Numbered from the stretch's first letter, positions 27,583 to 36,450 are shown. The stretch: DNA of 64,000 nt from Sporosarcina luteola (GCF_007991495.1 NZ_BJYL01000023.1:36527-100526), one strand, 5' to 3'. The notes: generated from the letters alone by a model not told the origin. Program-made: numbers and translations.

Positions 27583-27936
27583 TTAGAATGGTCTTCTTCC
27601 GAAACCGAAGCCGCCGCCTCTGCCTCCTCTTCCGAAACCAGGCCCCTGCCCTGGGAAAACTGGCGCGCCCATTACGTTTTCCGTTGTTTCCGTGTAGTAA
27701 TGCCTTGGCGTGACAACAGGATGTTGTCTATTTACGTTAACAATCGGATGGATAAACGGTTGTTCAACTGGGAAGAATTGGTCATGGTAACGACATTGTG
27801 TCGGGCATACGATTGGTTGCATTTGAGTGTTTTGTGGCATTTGGTTCATCGGCATCATGTGGTTTCCTCCACATTGTCCTCCGCAGCGTCCCCCACATTG
27901 TCCTCCACAGTGTCCATGTTGCATCATCATCTTCAC
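27583..27936 (-). CDS. CotD-like spore coat protein
   Basis: A 117-residue protein rich in His, Met, Cys, Gln and Gly. The N-terminus is a Cys-Gly repeat (HCGGQCGGRCGGQCGG). The centre has PIVCPTQCRYHDQFFPVEQP and IHPIVNVNRQHPVV, which resemble the CotD inner spore coat family (PIVHPTHC, VPHIHP, NVNHQH). The C-terminus is Gly-Phe-Arg-rich. A GTG (27936) follows GGAGGGGGTGA; an ATG two codons later is also possible. Expected to be made in the mother cell and deposited on the spore. Low complexity limits certainty about the exact subgroup. Confidence 0.72.
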   Translation of the reverse strand: MKMMMQHGHCGGQCGGRCGGQCGGNHMMPMNQMPQNTQMQPIVCPTQCRYHDQFFPVEQPFIHPIVNVNRQHPVVTPRHYYTETTENVMGAPVFPGQGPGFGRGGRGGGFGFGRRPF

Positions 27937-28028
27937 TCACCCCCTCCTTCTATTACATGTTCAAAAGTACCGGATAGACGGGCGAGCGACCATAGACGCA
28001 AGAAATTCCTGTTTCATCTGACTAACAT

Positions 28029-28066
28029 AAAAAAGGCACTTCCCCATGATGTGGGAAGTGCCCATT
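28029..28066 (-). terminator. Terminator after the 59-residue gene
   Basis: On the minus strand GGGCACTTCCC, loop, GGGGAAGTGCC then T7. Confidence 0.88.
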
Positions 28067-28075
28067 ACCGTTTGG

Positions 28076-28255
28076 CTATTGATATGTCTTTGGCAGTTCA
28101 CTAGCGTCAAAACCGGAAGCTTCTTTCAATTTCATCTTACGGTCGTCCATCGGATAATGGACAGGTGAACCTTCATCAATCATTTCAAGCGATGCGATGA
28201 AATCGGGGTCCTGTCTGCGTTCCATTTCGACCGGATCAATGAATTGGCGTTCCAT
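28076..28255 (-). CDS. Small hydrophilic protein of unknown function (59 residues)
   Basis: The frame opens with MERQFIDPVEMERRQDPDFI and ends ASGFDASELPKTYQ. It is charged, with no membrane segment or cysteine. GGAGGGTGA lies seven bases before the ATG, and a clean terminator follows the stop, so it is very likely expressed. It is divergent from the DCC-family gene. I do not recognise the family. Confidence 0.72.
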   Translation of the reverse strand: MERQFIDPVEMERRQDPDFIASLEMIDEGSPVHYPMDDRKMKLKEASGFDASELPKTYQ

Positions 28256-28448
28256 TCAAATCACCCTCCAACTCATAATACACGAGGCTTGTGACGAGAA
28301 ATGCACGAAAGTCTAATGAATGAATAACGTCCAGCTATTTTCTATTACTATACTAAATTTTCTGTCAGATGTAAAGATTGTTGATTTCCGTTTCGATACG
28401 GCCAAAAAGGATATAATGATGGTAAGAACGTCGGAAGGAGGAGCGCTC

Positions 28449-28841
28449 ATGAAACGTATTGTGTTATTTGACGGGGAATGTAATTTCTGCAATTCCAGTG
28501 TACAGTTTATTATTAAACGAGATCCCGCTGCCCATTTTCTTTTTTCCTCATTACAAAGCGAAACAGGCGAAAAGTATGTGAAGCAGTATCACATTCCAAG
28601 TGATGTGGATAGTCTTGTGTTAATAGCGAATGGCAAGGCGTATACGAAGTCATCCGCCGCGTTGCATATTGCGAAAAAGCTGGATGGTCTGTGGCATCTC
28701 CTTTTCCTATTTATACTCGTCCCTCGTCGTATCCGTGACGGCGCCTATGATTATTTTGCGCGGAATCGGTATCGCTGGTTCGGGAAAAATGAAGAGGCAT
28801 GCATGCTCCCCTCCCCGGAAATTAGGAAACGCTTTATTTGA
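28449..28841 (+). CDS. DCC-family thiol-disulfide oxidoreductase-like protein (DUF393)
   Basis: The 130-residue product has the family signature DGECNFCNSS near its N-terminus (the DGxCxxC motif), a thioredoxin-like beginning and a C-terminal RNRYRWFGKNEEACM. B. subtilis YuxK belongs to the same family. The role is not established. The CxxC suggests redox activity. The start at 28449 has GAAGGAGGAGC upstream; a 43-residue in-frame extension upstream has no signal. It is monocistronic. Confidence 0.85.
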   Translation: MKRIVLFDGECNFCNSSVQFIIKRDPAAHFLFSSLQSETGEKYVKQYHIPSDVDSLVLIANGKAYTKSSAALHIAKKLDGLWHLLFLFILVPRRIRDGAYDYFARNRYRWFGKNEEACMLPSPEIRKRFI

Positions 28842-28847
28842 CGACTT

Positions 28848-28879
28848 CGCTTCTCCCTATGAGGAGGAGCGTTTTTTTA
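28848..28879 (+). terminator. Terminator after the DCC-family gene
   Basis: CGCTTCTCC, loop CTATGA, GGAGGAGCG, T7. Confidence 0.8.
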
Positions 28880-28975
28880 GTTGCATTTCTCATATGTTTG
28901 TCTCCATAGACATAAACTTCAAAACAACCTGCAAGGGAACTTTCTATATATCCGACTAGGGATTATGTAAATAGG

Positions 28976-29004
28976 TTGAAAGTTTCGTAATTGCCAGGTA
29001 AAAT
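28976..29004 (+). promoter_or_regulatory. Promoter of the SLH-domain esterase
   Basis: TTGAAA (28976-28981), 17 bp, TAAAAT (28999-29004), 29 bp before the start codon. Confidence 0.6.
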
Positions 29005-29032
29005 TTAGAAAACAGTTGTAAAGGGAGGAAAC

Positions 29033-30682
29033 ATGAGAAAAAAAATCATTTTTAATCTGTTTGCTGTGTTGTCGTTAGTATTGTATTTTGGACTTGCTCC
29101 ACTTCAAATTGTAAGCGCTGACACTCCCGTGGAAGAAAATACTGAGCAAGCCACCACCGCTCCATCGTGGATTGCCGGAGCCAATTATCTTGCTTTAGGG
29201 GATTCACTTGCAGCAGGAATGATTCACCTTGGCGCTATGGGTGACGGTTATGCCGATTACTTGGCAAATTCATTGTCTGAAAGCGAACTTCTACTGTCTT
29301 TCAGTAAAGCATTTGCCGAAAATGGCTATACGGCAGCTGATGTATTAAAAGACATCGAAGGAAATGTAACGCGGGAATTAGCTGATGGCCAGTCCATAAA
29401 ACTCCATGACGCGATTGCGCAAGCAAATTTGATTACGATTAGTGCTGGAGCGAATGATGTGCTTGGTCATATCAGTCTTGACAAGGAAACTGGGGAGATT
29501 AAATTTGACGCTGAAGCGATCAAGCAGGAGATCCAGCAAGTAGGGTTGAATCTCATGAATGTTGTCACTGCCATCCATAAAATTAATCCAGATGCGCAAA
29601 TCTATTTGATGGGTTATTACAATCCGTTCCCTCATATGCCTGAGGAAATTCAACCGATGCTTGAGCAGTTGCTCGTTGGCATTAATACGGCTATCGCAAC
29701 AGTCGCGAAGCTGCCAAACGTTGAATGGGTCGAGACGGCCAATGTTATTGCGGCAGATATAGAAGGCTATTTGCCAACCGGGAAGGATATCCATTTAACC
29801 TCTGAAGGTTATAAAGTTGTTGCAAAGCAGTTTTTGGATAAAGTACAAGCTGAGTATTCTTGGATTCCAGCTGACGCTATGGTATCTGAAGAAGTGACAA
29901 CCGATTCAGTTACGCTTCAATGGAAACCGGCGACTCCGAAAGATCAAGTCACGATGTATAACATTTATAACGGCGACGAAAAGATCGGTTCAGTGGAAGG
30001 CGATGTGTTCACGTTCACAGTTGATGGGTTAGATGAAGGACAGGCTTACACGTTCTCGATTGTCGCTGTTGATGTAGATGGGAATGAAAGCGAAAAAAAT
30101 CCTTCGTTGACAGTGACGACTGAGGCTGTTGTTCCTTTATTCTCCGATATCAAAGGGCACTGGGCGGAGGATGCAATAGAACAAGCTGCGATGCTTGGTG
30201 TTTTTAAAGGACATCATGACGGGACATTCAAGCCGGAGGACGCACTGACACGTGCACAAGCCGCTTCAGTTTTTGTACGGGCATTGAACTTGCCGACGAC
30301 TGACGTTGTGGCACCTTTCGATGATATCGGGGATTATGCGGCGGAAACACAATCCGATATCCAAATTGCATTTGCAAATGGACTTATCAAAGGGGATAAC
30401 GGCCATTTCAAACCGACGGAAAATGTGACACGTGCGCAGTTGGCTCTAATGGTGTGGCGCGTAGCAGCGAATGAACTTGGTGGCGACATTCCTGTATCCA
30501 ATTCATTTACACCACCAACTGATATGGGCGACTATGATGCAGAGTCAGTCCAGGCAATTTCCGTGATGAGCGAACTTGGCGTCATCTCATTGGAGGATGG
30601 AGCTTTCCATCCGACTAAACCTGCGACACGTGCATTTGCGGCGAGTCTATTAACGAAGTTGTTAAGTTTAACGAATCAATAA
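29033..30682 (+). CDS. Cell-surface SGNH/GDSL esterase with FnIII and SLH domains
   Basis: A secreted 549-residue protein. A signal peptide (residues 1-29, cleavage near VSADTP) is followed by an SGNH hydrolase (about 45-280). Its block I is ALGDSLAAG, block III-like GANDVLG, and block V DIHLTSEGYKVV with the catalytic Asp-His pair. One fibronectin type III domain (about 285-360) follows. Three C-terminal SLH repeats (FSDIKGHWAEDAIEQAAMLG, FDDIGDYAAETQ, DMGDYDAESVQAISVM) should anchor it to pyruvylated secondary cell-wall polymer. AAAGGGAGG lies just before the ATG. The substrate is unknown; acyl esters of lipid or cell-wall polysaccharide are likely. It is monocistronic. Confidence 0.9.
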   Translation: MRKKIIFNLFAVLSLVLYFGLAPLQIVSADTPVEENTEQATTAPSWIAGANYLALGDSLAAGMIHLGAMGDGYADYLANSLSESELLLSFSKAFAENGYTAADVLKDIEGNVTRELADGQSIKLHDAIAQANLITISAGANDVLGHISLDKETGEIKFDAEAIKQEIQQVGLNLMNVVTAIHKINPDAQIYLMGYYNPFPHMPEEIQPMLEQLLVGINTAIATVAKLPNVEWVETANVIAADIEGYLPTGKDIHLTSEGYKVVAKQFLDKVQAEYSWIPADAMVSEEVTTDSVTLQWKPATPKDQVTMYNIYNGDEKIGSVEGDVFTFTVDGLDEGQAYTFSIVAVDVDGNESEKNPSLTVTTEAVVPLFSDIKGHWAEDAIEQAAMLGVFKGHHDGTFKPEDALTRAQAASVFVRALNLPTTDVVAPFDDIGDYAAETQSDIQIAFANGLIKGDNGHFKPTENVTRAQLALMVWRVAANELGGDIPVSNSFTPPTDMGDYDAESVQAISVMSELGVISLEDGAFHPTKPATRAFAASLLTKLLSLTNQ

Positions 30683-30689
30683 GAGGAAA

Positions 30690-30740
30690 AGAGACTGTCC
30701 GGAAATTTGATGAATCAGATTTCTGGCAGTCTCTTTTTTG
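30690..30740 (+). terminator. Terminator after the SLH esterase
   Basis: AAAAGAGACTGTCCGGAAAT pairs imperfectly with ATTTCTGGCAGTCTCTTTT, then T run. A related hairpin lies at 30839-30883. Confidence 0.8.
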
Positions 30741-30749
30741 TTGTGAGGT

Positions 30750-30820
30750 TTTATGAGCGCAGGTTATAGGTTTATGAGCGCTTCTCCGGCTTTATGAGCG
30801 CGGGTTGCGGGTTTATGAGC
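30750..30820. repeat. Phased TTTATGAGC repeat (four copies)
   Basis: TTTATGAGC occurs at 30750, 30771, 30791 and 30812, a period of 20-21 bp. The first three are followed by GC. The spacers differ. It lies between the esterase terminator and the hairpin of the next operon. Confidence 0.8.
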
Positions 30821-30838
30821 AATCGCACTAATGAAACA

Positions 30839-30884
30839 GGACTGTCCAGAAAGTCAGTAAAAACTAACTTTCCGGACAGTCCCT
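30839..30884. terminator. Long hairpin after the DUF779 gene
   Basis: GGACTGTCCAGAAAGTCAG and CTAACTTTCCGGACAGTCC form a stem of about 18 bp with two mismatches. The T run on the minus side is poor (TGTTTC), so its strength as a terminator is uncertain. Confidence 0.6.
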
Positions 30885-31247
30885 TTATGTTTGTTGTTTG
30901 AGCCTTTCATTTTCTTCCGACGTGAAAGCCCGCGACCGTGTAAGAAATCGCTTCCCTTCCACCCCTTCCAAGGAAAACATGCCTCCCCTCCCATCCACAA
31001 CATCGATAATTAGCTGTGTATGTTTCCAGTACTCGAACTGGTTTTTATGCATATAGAAAGGTGCGCCGCCAATATGTCCAAGTAGGACGTCTTGATCGCC
31101 GATGATCAGATCGCCTTCCGGGTAGCACATCGGGGAGGAGCCATCGCAACAGCCTCCTGATTGGTGAAACATCAAGGGGCCGTGCTTTCCTTTCAATATA
31201 TCGATCAATTCCAATGCGGCGTCCGTTGCAAGAACGCGTTCAGGCAT
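30885..31247 (-). CDS. DUF779 family protein
   Basis: The 120-residue product matches DUF779, whose genes are typically adjacent to aldehyde dehydrogenases. A cysteine-rich segment is conserved (MFHQSGGCCDGSSPMCYPEG), suggesting metal binding or a redox role; the function is not known. The ATG at 31247 (MPERVLAT) is preferred because AAAGGAG lies eight bases upstream; two earlier ATGs overlap that site. It lies 50 bp after the aldehyde dehydrogenase gene and is likely co-transcribed. Confidence 0.82.
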   Translation of the reverse strand: MPERVLATDAALELIDILKGKHGPLMFHQSGGCCDGSSPMCYPEGDLIIGDQDVLLGHIGGAPFYMHKNQFEYWKHTQLIIDVVDGRGGMFSLEGVEGKRFLTRSRAFTSEENERLKQQT

Positions 31248-31297
31248 CGACATGACTCCTTTCCTCATTCATCCCGTCACGTTTGGACGAGGGGTGA

Positions 31298-32839
31298 TCA
31301 AAAGAATCCTTGTTTGTCTTCGCTATAGCTGACGAGCATGTTTTTCGTCTGTTGGTAATGCGACAGCATTTGCAGGTGGTTTTCACGTCCAATACCGGAT
31401 GCCTTATAGCCTCCGAATGCCGCATGTGCAGGATACGCATGGTAGCAGTTCGTCCAGACACGTCCTGCTTCAATGCCTCGACCGAATCGATATGCCGTGT
31501 TCATATCGCGCGTCCAGACACCTGATCCCAGTCCATATAGCGTGTCATTTGCAATTTCCAACGCTTCTTCCTTCGTTTTGAACGTCGTGACGGAAACGAC
31601 CGGTCCGAAGATCTCTTCTTGGAAGATCCGCATTTTATTATGCCCTTTGAATACTGTCGGTTGGATGTAGTAGCCCTCTTCAAAATCGCCGTCGAGTTTA
31701 TTCCGCTCGCCGCCAGTCAGGCACTCGGCTCCTTCCTGCTTCCCAATATCAAGGTATGATACAATCTTCTCCATTTGCTCTGTCGAGGCTTGCGCACCCA
31801 TCATCACGGTTGGATCAAGCGGGTTGCCGATCTTGATGGCCTTCACGCGCTCGAGTGCCCGTTCCATGAACTTGTCGTAAATGGATTCCTGAATCAATGC
31901 ACGCGAAGGACATGTGCATACTTCACCTTGATTCAAGGCAAACATGACGAAGCCTTCAATCGCTTTATCCAAGAACGCATCGTCTTCTGCCATGACGTCC
32001 TCAAAGAAAATATTTGGCGATTTCCCGCCAAGCTCCAGCGTCATAGGGATCAAATTCTGAGACGCATATTGCATGATAAGGCGGCCTGTTGTCGTCTCGC
32101 CTGTAAATGCTATTTTCCCAATCCGCGGATTTGATGCAAGCGGCTTCCCTGCTTCTAGACCAAACCCGTTGACGATATTGACGACTCCTGCCGGCAATAA
32201 ATCCTCAATTAATTCCATCAATACAAGAATGGATGACGGAGTTTGCTCCGCCGGTTTCAGCACAACACAGTTCCCTGCGGCTAGTGCAGGAGCAAGCTTC
32301 CAAACTGCCATCAGTATCGGGAAGTTCCAAGGAATGATTTGGCCGACTACCCCAATCGGCTCATGGAAATGGTAAGCTACTGTATTGTTATCGATCTGGC
32401 TGACGCCGCCTTCTTGCGCGCGGATAGCAGAAGCGAAGTATCTGAAGTGATCAATGGCAAGCGGTAAATCGGCATTCAATGTTTCACGCACCGCTTTACC
32501 ATTTTCCCACGTTTCAGCAACAGCAAGCATCTCAAGATTCTGTTCCATACGATCAGCGATCTTCAACAAGATATTCGCACGTTCCGTAACCGAAGTCTGC
32601 CCCCAAGCATCCTTCGCAGCATGAGCCGCGTCAAGCGCAAGCTCAATATCTTCCGCAGTCGACCGCGCCACTTGCGTAAACACTTTACCTGTCACCGGCG
32701 TTGGATTATCAAAGTATTGTCCATTCACCGGGGCTGTCCATTTTCCGCCGATGAAATTATCATAGCGTTCCTTGAAATTCACTTTTGCCCCTTCAGTGTT
32801 CGGAAATGCATAAACGTGACTCTCTACAGCTTGTACCAT
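31298..32839 (-). CDS. NAD-dependent aldehyde dehydrogenase (ExaC/AldB type)
   Basis: A 513-residue oxidoreductase turning aldehydes, probably acetaldehyde, into acids. Seen: [20 protein letters not shown] (cofactor region), the catalytic glutamate in LELGGKSPN, and the catalytic cysteine in [11 protein letters not shown]. The double cysteine there and the neighbouring DUF779 gene are hallmarks of the ExaC/AldB subgroup. GGGAGG lies eight bases before the ATG. The upstream region has a near-consensus cre site and a perfect 15-bp palindrome, so catabolite repression plus a local regulator are likely. Confidence 0.92.
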   Translation of the reverse strand: MVQAVESHVYAFPNTEGAKVNFKERYDNFIGGKWTAPVNGQYFDNPTPVTGKVFTQVARSTAEDIELALDAAHAAKDAWGQTSVTERANILLKIADRMEQNLEMLAVAETWENGKAVRETLNADLPLAIDHFRYFASAIRAQEGGVSQIDNNTVAYHFHEPIGVVGQIIPWNFPILMAVWKLAPALAAGNCVVLKPAEQTPSSILVLMELIEDLLPAGVVNIVNGFGLEAGKPLASNPRIGKIAFTGETTTGRLIMQYASQNLIPMTLELGGKSPNIFFEDVMAEDDAFLDKAIEGFVMFALNQGEVCTCPSRALIQESIYDKFMERALERVKAIKIGNPLDPTVMMGAQASTEQMEKIVSYLDIGKQEGAECLTGGERNKLDGDFEEGYYIQPTVFKGHNKMRIFQEEIFGPVVSVTTFKTKEEALEIANDTLYGLGSGVWTRDMNTAYRFGRGIEAGRVWTNCYHAYPAHAAFGGYKASGIGRENHLQMLSHYQQTKNMLVSYSEDKQGFF

Positions 32840-32878
32840 GTTCCATTCCTCCCTATTCTTTATAGATTGCTATGGTAA

Positions 32879-32893
32879 GTGCAAATTTTGCAC
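32879..32893. promoter_or_regulatory. Perfect palindrome upstream of the aldehyde dehydrogenase
   Basis: GTGCAAA-T-TTTGCAC, seven-base arms with one central base, 40 bp before the start codon. The form suits a dimeric repressor. The cognate protein is not identified. Confidence 0.5.
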
Positions 32894-32934
32894 ACAAAGC
32901 CAGGGTATGCTGAGGCATGCAACGCCATTCCAAA

Positions 32935-32948
32935 TGTATGCGTTTACA
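32935..32948 (-). promoter_or_regulatory. Candidate CcpA (cre) site
   Basis: The minus strand reads TGTAAACGCATACA, matching the cre consensus TGWAARCGYTWNCA at 13 of 14 positions. It lies about 95 bp upstream of the aldehyde dehydrogenase start. Confidence 0.6.
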
Positions 32949-33031
32949 TTTTAACTTAATTAAGTGAACAGTCTGCGAATTCATTCTATCTGATTATATT
33001 GGTAATTGCAAGTCTAATAGCTTGTTACCAC

Positions 33032-33073
33032 TTTGTTTACCTTTTGTTCATTTCACCGTAATAATTTGTTCAT
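33032..33073 (+). promoter_or_regulatory. Direct repeats upstream of the HtrA gene
   Basis: TTTGTTTAC (33032), TTTGTTCAT (33043) and TTTGTTCAT (33065) are spaced 11 and 22 bp, i.e. on one helix face. Such spacing is typical of OmpR-family response-regulator sites. CssR controls htrA genes in B. subtilis, so it is a candidate. Confidence 0.4.
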
Positions 33074-33122
33074 ATTTCCTCCTTACAATGAAATCAACGA
33101 GTACAAGAGAGGGGTATTATTT

Positions 33123-34286
33123 ATGGAAAGTACTTTTTTAAAACGTTTCATTTCCACGGTAGGTGCTGGGGTTCTCGGGTCGGCACTTACAATCGGGGTT
33201 GTCGTCAACACGGATGTATTGCAGCCGACTGCACAACAGGAAAAGACAGCTGCTGTTACGGATAGTTCATCTTCAAAGACACCGAATTTCATGCAAACTT
33301 CTGCGAACGCCAGTAACTCTTTATCCGATATGGTCGAGTATGCATCAAAAGGAATCGTCGGTGTATCGAACTTCCAAACGACTGGCAACCGGTTCGCTGG
33401 CAGCTCGGAGCTGTCGGAATACGGCACAGGATCAGGCGTCATCTATAAAATCGATGGCAACGATGCCTATATCGTGACGAATAATCACGTCATTGAAGGG
33501 GCGGGAAAAATTGAAGTGACGTTGCATGGAGGTGAAAAGGAAGTCGCTGAGCTGATCGGAAGTGATGCATTGACCGACTTGGCCGTATTGAAAATCAGTG
33601 GCAAACATGTCGACACCGCTCTGGAATTCGGGGATTCGGACCAGTTGCGTGCGGGTGATTCAGTCGTCGCAATCGGCAATCCACTCAGCTTAGACTTCTC
33701 CGGCACCGTTACGCAAGGCATCATCAGTGCTCCAACACGTTCCATCGACGTAAAAACGACTGCGGGCAACTGGGAAGCGGACGTCATCCAAACTGACGCA
33801 GCCATCAACCCCGGCAACAGTGGGGGCGCACTCATTAACACGGAAGGCAAAGTTATCGGCATCAACAGTTTGAAAATCGCGGAAAGCGGCGTGGAAGGCA
33901 TTGGCTTCGCAATTCCAAGCAACGATGTCGTTCCGTTAGTTGAAGAAATTACGAAAAACGGCAAAATCGAACGGCCATATATCGGTATCGGCCTCGCAGA
34001 CTTGGCCGACGTTCCGTATATGTATGTGCAGCATCTTCCACAAGAAGTGAATGGCGGCGTCATGGTTACAAGCGTCGATCCGACATCTGCAGCAGGCAAA
34101 GCCGGATTGAAGGAACAGGACGTCATCACAGCTATCAACGGCAGTGAAGTCAACAACGGCATGGAGCTCCGCAAACTTCTTTATTCCGAGCTTTCGATTG
34201 GAGACAAAGCAACATTCACCGTCTATAGCGGCAAAGAAAAACGCACAGTTGAATTGACGTTGACGAGCAATTCGCTTGTAGAATAA
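33123..34286 (+). CDS. HtrA-like membrane-anchored serine protease
   Basis: A 387-residue quality-control protease acting outside the membrane. It has an N-terminal membrane anchor (residues about 8-28, ISTVGAGVLGSALTIGVVV), a trypsin-like domain with His in IVTNNHVIEG, Asp in DALTDLAVLK and Ser in NPGNSGGALIN, and one C-terminal PDZ domain (GVMVTSVDPTSAAGKAGL). The start at 33123 has GAGAGGGG upstream; a 30-residue in-frame extension lacks a signal. Family members are HtrA, HtrB and YyxA; which one this is cannot be decided here. Confidence 0.92.
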   Translation: MESTFLKRFISTVGAGVLGSALTIGVVVNTDVLQPTAQQEKTAAVTDSSSSKTPNFMQTSANASNSLSDMVEYASKGIVGVSNFQTTGNRFAGSSELSEYGTGSGVIYKIDGNDAYIVTNNHVIEGAGKIEVTLHGGEKEVAELIGSDALTDLAVLKISGKHVDTALEFGDSDQLRAGDSVVAIGNPLSLDFSGTVTQGIISAPTRSIDVKTTAGNWEADVIQTDAAINPGNSGGALINTEGKVIGINSLKIAESGVEGIGFAIPSNDVVPLVEEITKNGKIERPYIGIGLADLADVPYMYVQHLPQEVNGGVMVTSVDPTSAAGKAGLKEQDVITAINGSEVNNGMELRKLLYSELSIGDKATFTVYSGKEKRTVELTLTSNSLVE

Positions 34287-34291
34287 ATGAA

Positions 34292-34327
34292 TACACCTCT
34301 GCCATTTCTTGTGGCAGAGGTGTTTAT
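34292..34327. terminator. Bidirectional terminator between htrA-like and asparaginase genes
   Basis: ACACCTCTGCCA, loop, TGGCAGAGGTGT then TT; A/T runs on both sides. Confidence 0.82.
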
Positions 34328-34328
34328 G

Positions 34329-35345
34329 TTAGACGATTGCCTTATTATAGATAGAAAATGCAGGACGCAGCATTCCTATTTCTTCTTTCCTAGCATTCAA
34401 TAAAACCGGATAATGATAGCTTTCCAAATTCCTCAATTCCTCTTCCTCAATTAACCCCATCTGACTAAGGACCTCCATAACGACAGCAGAAGTTGCACGG
34501 CTATTTCCGTCTTCGATTTTCACTGCAATACCGATCCCTGCGCTTGGAATCCCTACACAATAGACTCCTTCCGCCCCTACCTTGCCAAACATTTTCCCAT
34601 TCATCACCTTCATGAAATCCGTACAGAAACGCGATGTGCCGCCCACCATTTCCGGGGCATTCATCATGGCGGAAGTAACGCGACGGATTGATTGTCTCCG
34701 GGTTTCTTCAAATTCACTCGGATCCGCCATTCTCGCAAAACTTAGGGCTAAGTTTTGCAACGGGACACCATGAACCGGCACACCGCAGCCATCAATACCA
34801 ATCTCTATATTTTCTTTGGGAACATCGGTCAACTCGCTTATGACTGAAAGGATTCGTTGTTGGACGGGATGGTCAATCTTATAATAATCCTCCACTGTTT
34901 CATTCATATGCTTAGCCGTCGCCAACATCCCGCTATGCTTTCCGGAACAGTTATTGTAAATCGGTGTAATCTCTTTCCCTTCTTTGACGACATTTTCATA
35001 TGCCGCCTGCCATCTCGGCGGGTGTGTGCCGCATTTCAAATCTTCCACTCCCAAACCTAATCTATCCAGGATTGCGGCGGCCCTATCAGTATGCTGCAGC
35101 TCGCCGTTATGGGAAGCGCAAGCCAATGATATGTCCCCATCATCGAGCCGATAATGATCGGCAGCACCCGTTTCGATAATCGGAATCGCTTGCAATGGCT
35201 TCATGGAAGATCGTGCGTAAATAACCTTCTCAATCTCTCCCAATGAAGCAAGGACTTCCCCCTTCGCGTTGACGACTGCTATATTTCCTCTATGTATACT
35301 TTCAACCAATTGACCCCGTTCAACATTCACCAGCACCTTTGACAT
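34329..35345 (-). CDS. L-asparaginase II family protein
   Basis: The 338-residue product matches the asparaginase family typified by the thermolabile Rhizobium etli enzyme, unrelated to AnsA/AnsB. Typical stretches are VIYARSSMKPLQAIPIIETG, LACASHNGE, NNCSGKHSGMLA and IGIDGCGVPVHGVPLQNLA. The SxxK-type motif (SSMK) and the conserved cysteines fit the zinc-containing active site described for this family. The ATG at 35345 (MSKVLVN) follows GGGGAGTG. It stands alone with the terminator shared with htrA. Confidence 0.88.
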   Translation of the reverse strand: MSKVLVNVERGQLVESIHRGNIAVVNAKGEVLASLGEIEKVIYARSSMKPLQAIPIIETGAADHYRLDDGDISLACASHNGELQHTDRAAAILDRLGLGVEDLKCGTHPPRWQAAYENVVKEGKEITPIYNNCSGKHSGMLATAKHMNETVEDYYKIDHPVQQRILSVISELTDVPKENIEIGIDGCGVPVHGVPLQNLALSFARMADPSEFEETRRQSIRRVTSAMMNAPEMVGGTSRFCTDFMKVMNGKMFGKVGAEGVYCVGIPSAGIGIAVKIEDGNSRATSAVVMEVLSQMGLIEEEELRNLESYHYPVLLNARKEEIGMLRPAFSIYNKAIV

Positions 35346-35523
35346 TTGCCACACTCCCCATTCTCTTTCTATTCAAAATTAGTATAAAGGCAACAGTAAT
35401 CTATTACAATAGAACAATCCAATTAGTTTAACTGTTACGGCATCTTGAAAGCAGCTTGCCAGTTTGTTACTGTTGAAAGTGAAGTCGGATTATTTAGTCG
35501 ACTACCCAAAGGGAGGGCTGGAT

Positions 35524-36450
35524 TTGAATATCATTGATTTGCATTGCGACGTTTTATTGAAATTGTATGCAGCAAAAGGGGATTTGTCATTTCAACATGC
35601 AACAGAGCTTGATGTGAACTACGACAAGCTGAAGCAAGGCGGGGTTAAAATACAGGCCTTCGCGATTTTCGTTCCTCCATCCATCAAGTCGGACCAGAAA
35701 TTTCAAGTTGCCTTAGATCAGATTCATTATTTTTATACCGAAGTTATAGCGAAAAACCCCAATTTGAAAGTGCTTAAAAACTGGAAGGATTTTGACCAAC
35801 TTGCCGACGGAGAAATCGGGGCTTTTCTAACGCTTGAGGGAGTCGATTGCATTGGGAATGACTTGCAAAAACTGTCGATTCTTTACGAATTAGGAGTACG
35901 TTCGATAGGGCTGACCTGGAATAATTCAAATTTAGCTGCAGACGGAGCTGGAGAAGAACGGGGAGCCGGTCTTACCGTGTTCGGCAAAGAAATCATTCAA
36001 TTTTGCAATGAAAACAAAATCCTATCCGATGTTTCCCATTTATGTGAGCGTTCCTTCTGGGACGTTATGGAATTGGCCAATCACCCGATTGCTAGCCACT
36101 CCAATTCACAGGCGATTTGCAATCATAGAAGGAATTTAACGGATGAGCAGGCTACACATTTATTCAAAAAGAACGGGTTAGTTCATGTTGTCTACTGTCC
36201 TCCTTTCATTACCGAACAAGGGCCTGCATCCATTTCAGATCTTATTACACATATTGACCACTTCTGTTCAATTGGTGGTGTGAAACATATTGGCTTGGGT
36301 TCAGATTTCGACGGTATTTCTGATAAAGTCGTCAATCTTGAAGATGCTTCCATGCACCCAGCATTAATCAACGAGCTTTTGAAAAAGTATAGTGAGGATG
36401 AAGTGAAAGGGTTTGCGTACCAAAACTTTCTTGACCTTCGTCCTCGGTAA
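35524..36450 (+). CDS. M19-family (renal-type) dipeptidase
   Basis: A zinc dipeptidase of 308 residues. Metal ligands are visible: HxD in IIDLHCDVL, Glu in LTLEGVDCIG, His in LSDVSHLCERSFWD, His in ASHSNSQAI, and Asp in GLGSDFDGI. The TTG at 35524 is taken as start because AAAGGGAGGG is well placed and the protein then begins two residues before the metal motif. A 20-residue in-frame extension upstream has only TTG starts and no site. Substrates of bacterial members vary (dipeptides, including D-amino acid forms). Confidence 0.88.
   Translation: MNIIDLHCDVLLKLYAAKGDLSFQHATELDVNYDKLKQGGVKIQAFAIFVPPSIKSDQKFQVALDQIHYFYTEVIAKNPNLKVLKNWKDFDQLADGEIGAFLTLEGVDCIGNDLQKLSILYELGVRSIGLTWNNSNLAADGAGEERGAGLTVFGKEIIQFCNENKILSDVSHLCERSFWDVMELANHPIASHSNSQAICNHRRNLTDEQATHLFKKNGLVHVVYCPPFITEQGPASISDLITHIDHFCSIGGVKHIGLGSDFDGISDKVVNLEDASMHPALINELLKKYSEDEVKGFAYQNFLDLRPR

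Noticed and set aside
32895..32935. Sigma-54 promoter for the aldehyde dehydrogenase (TGGCTTTGTGTGCA, or TGGAATGGCGTTGC)
   Set aside because: The GG to GC distance is one or two bases too short in both candidates, and -24/-12 promoters do not tolerate that.
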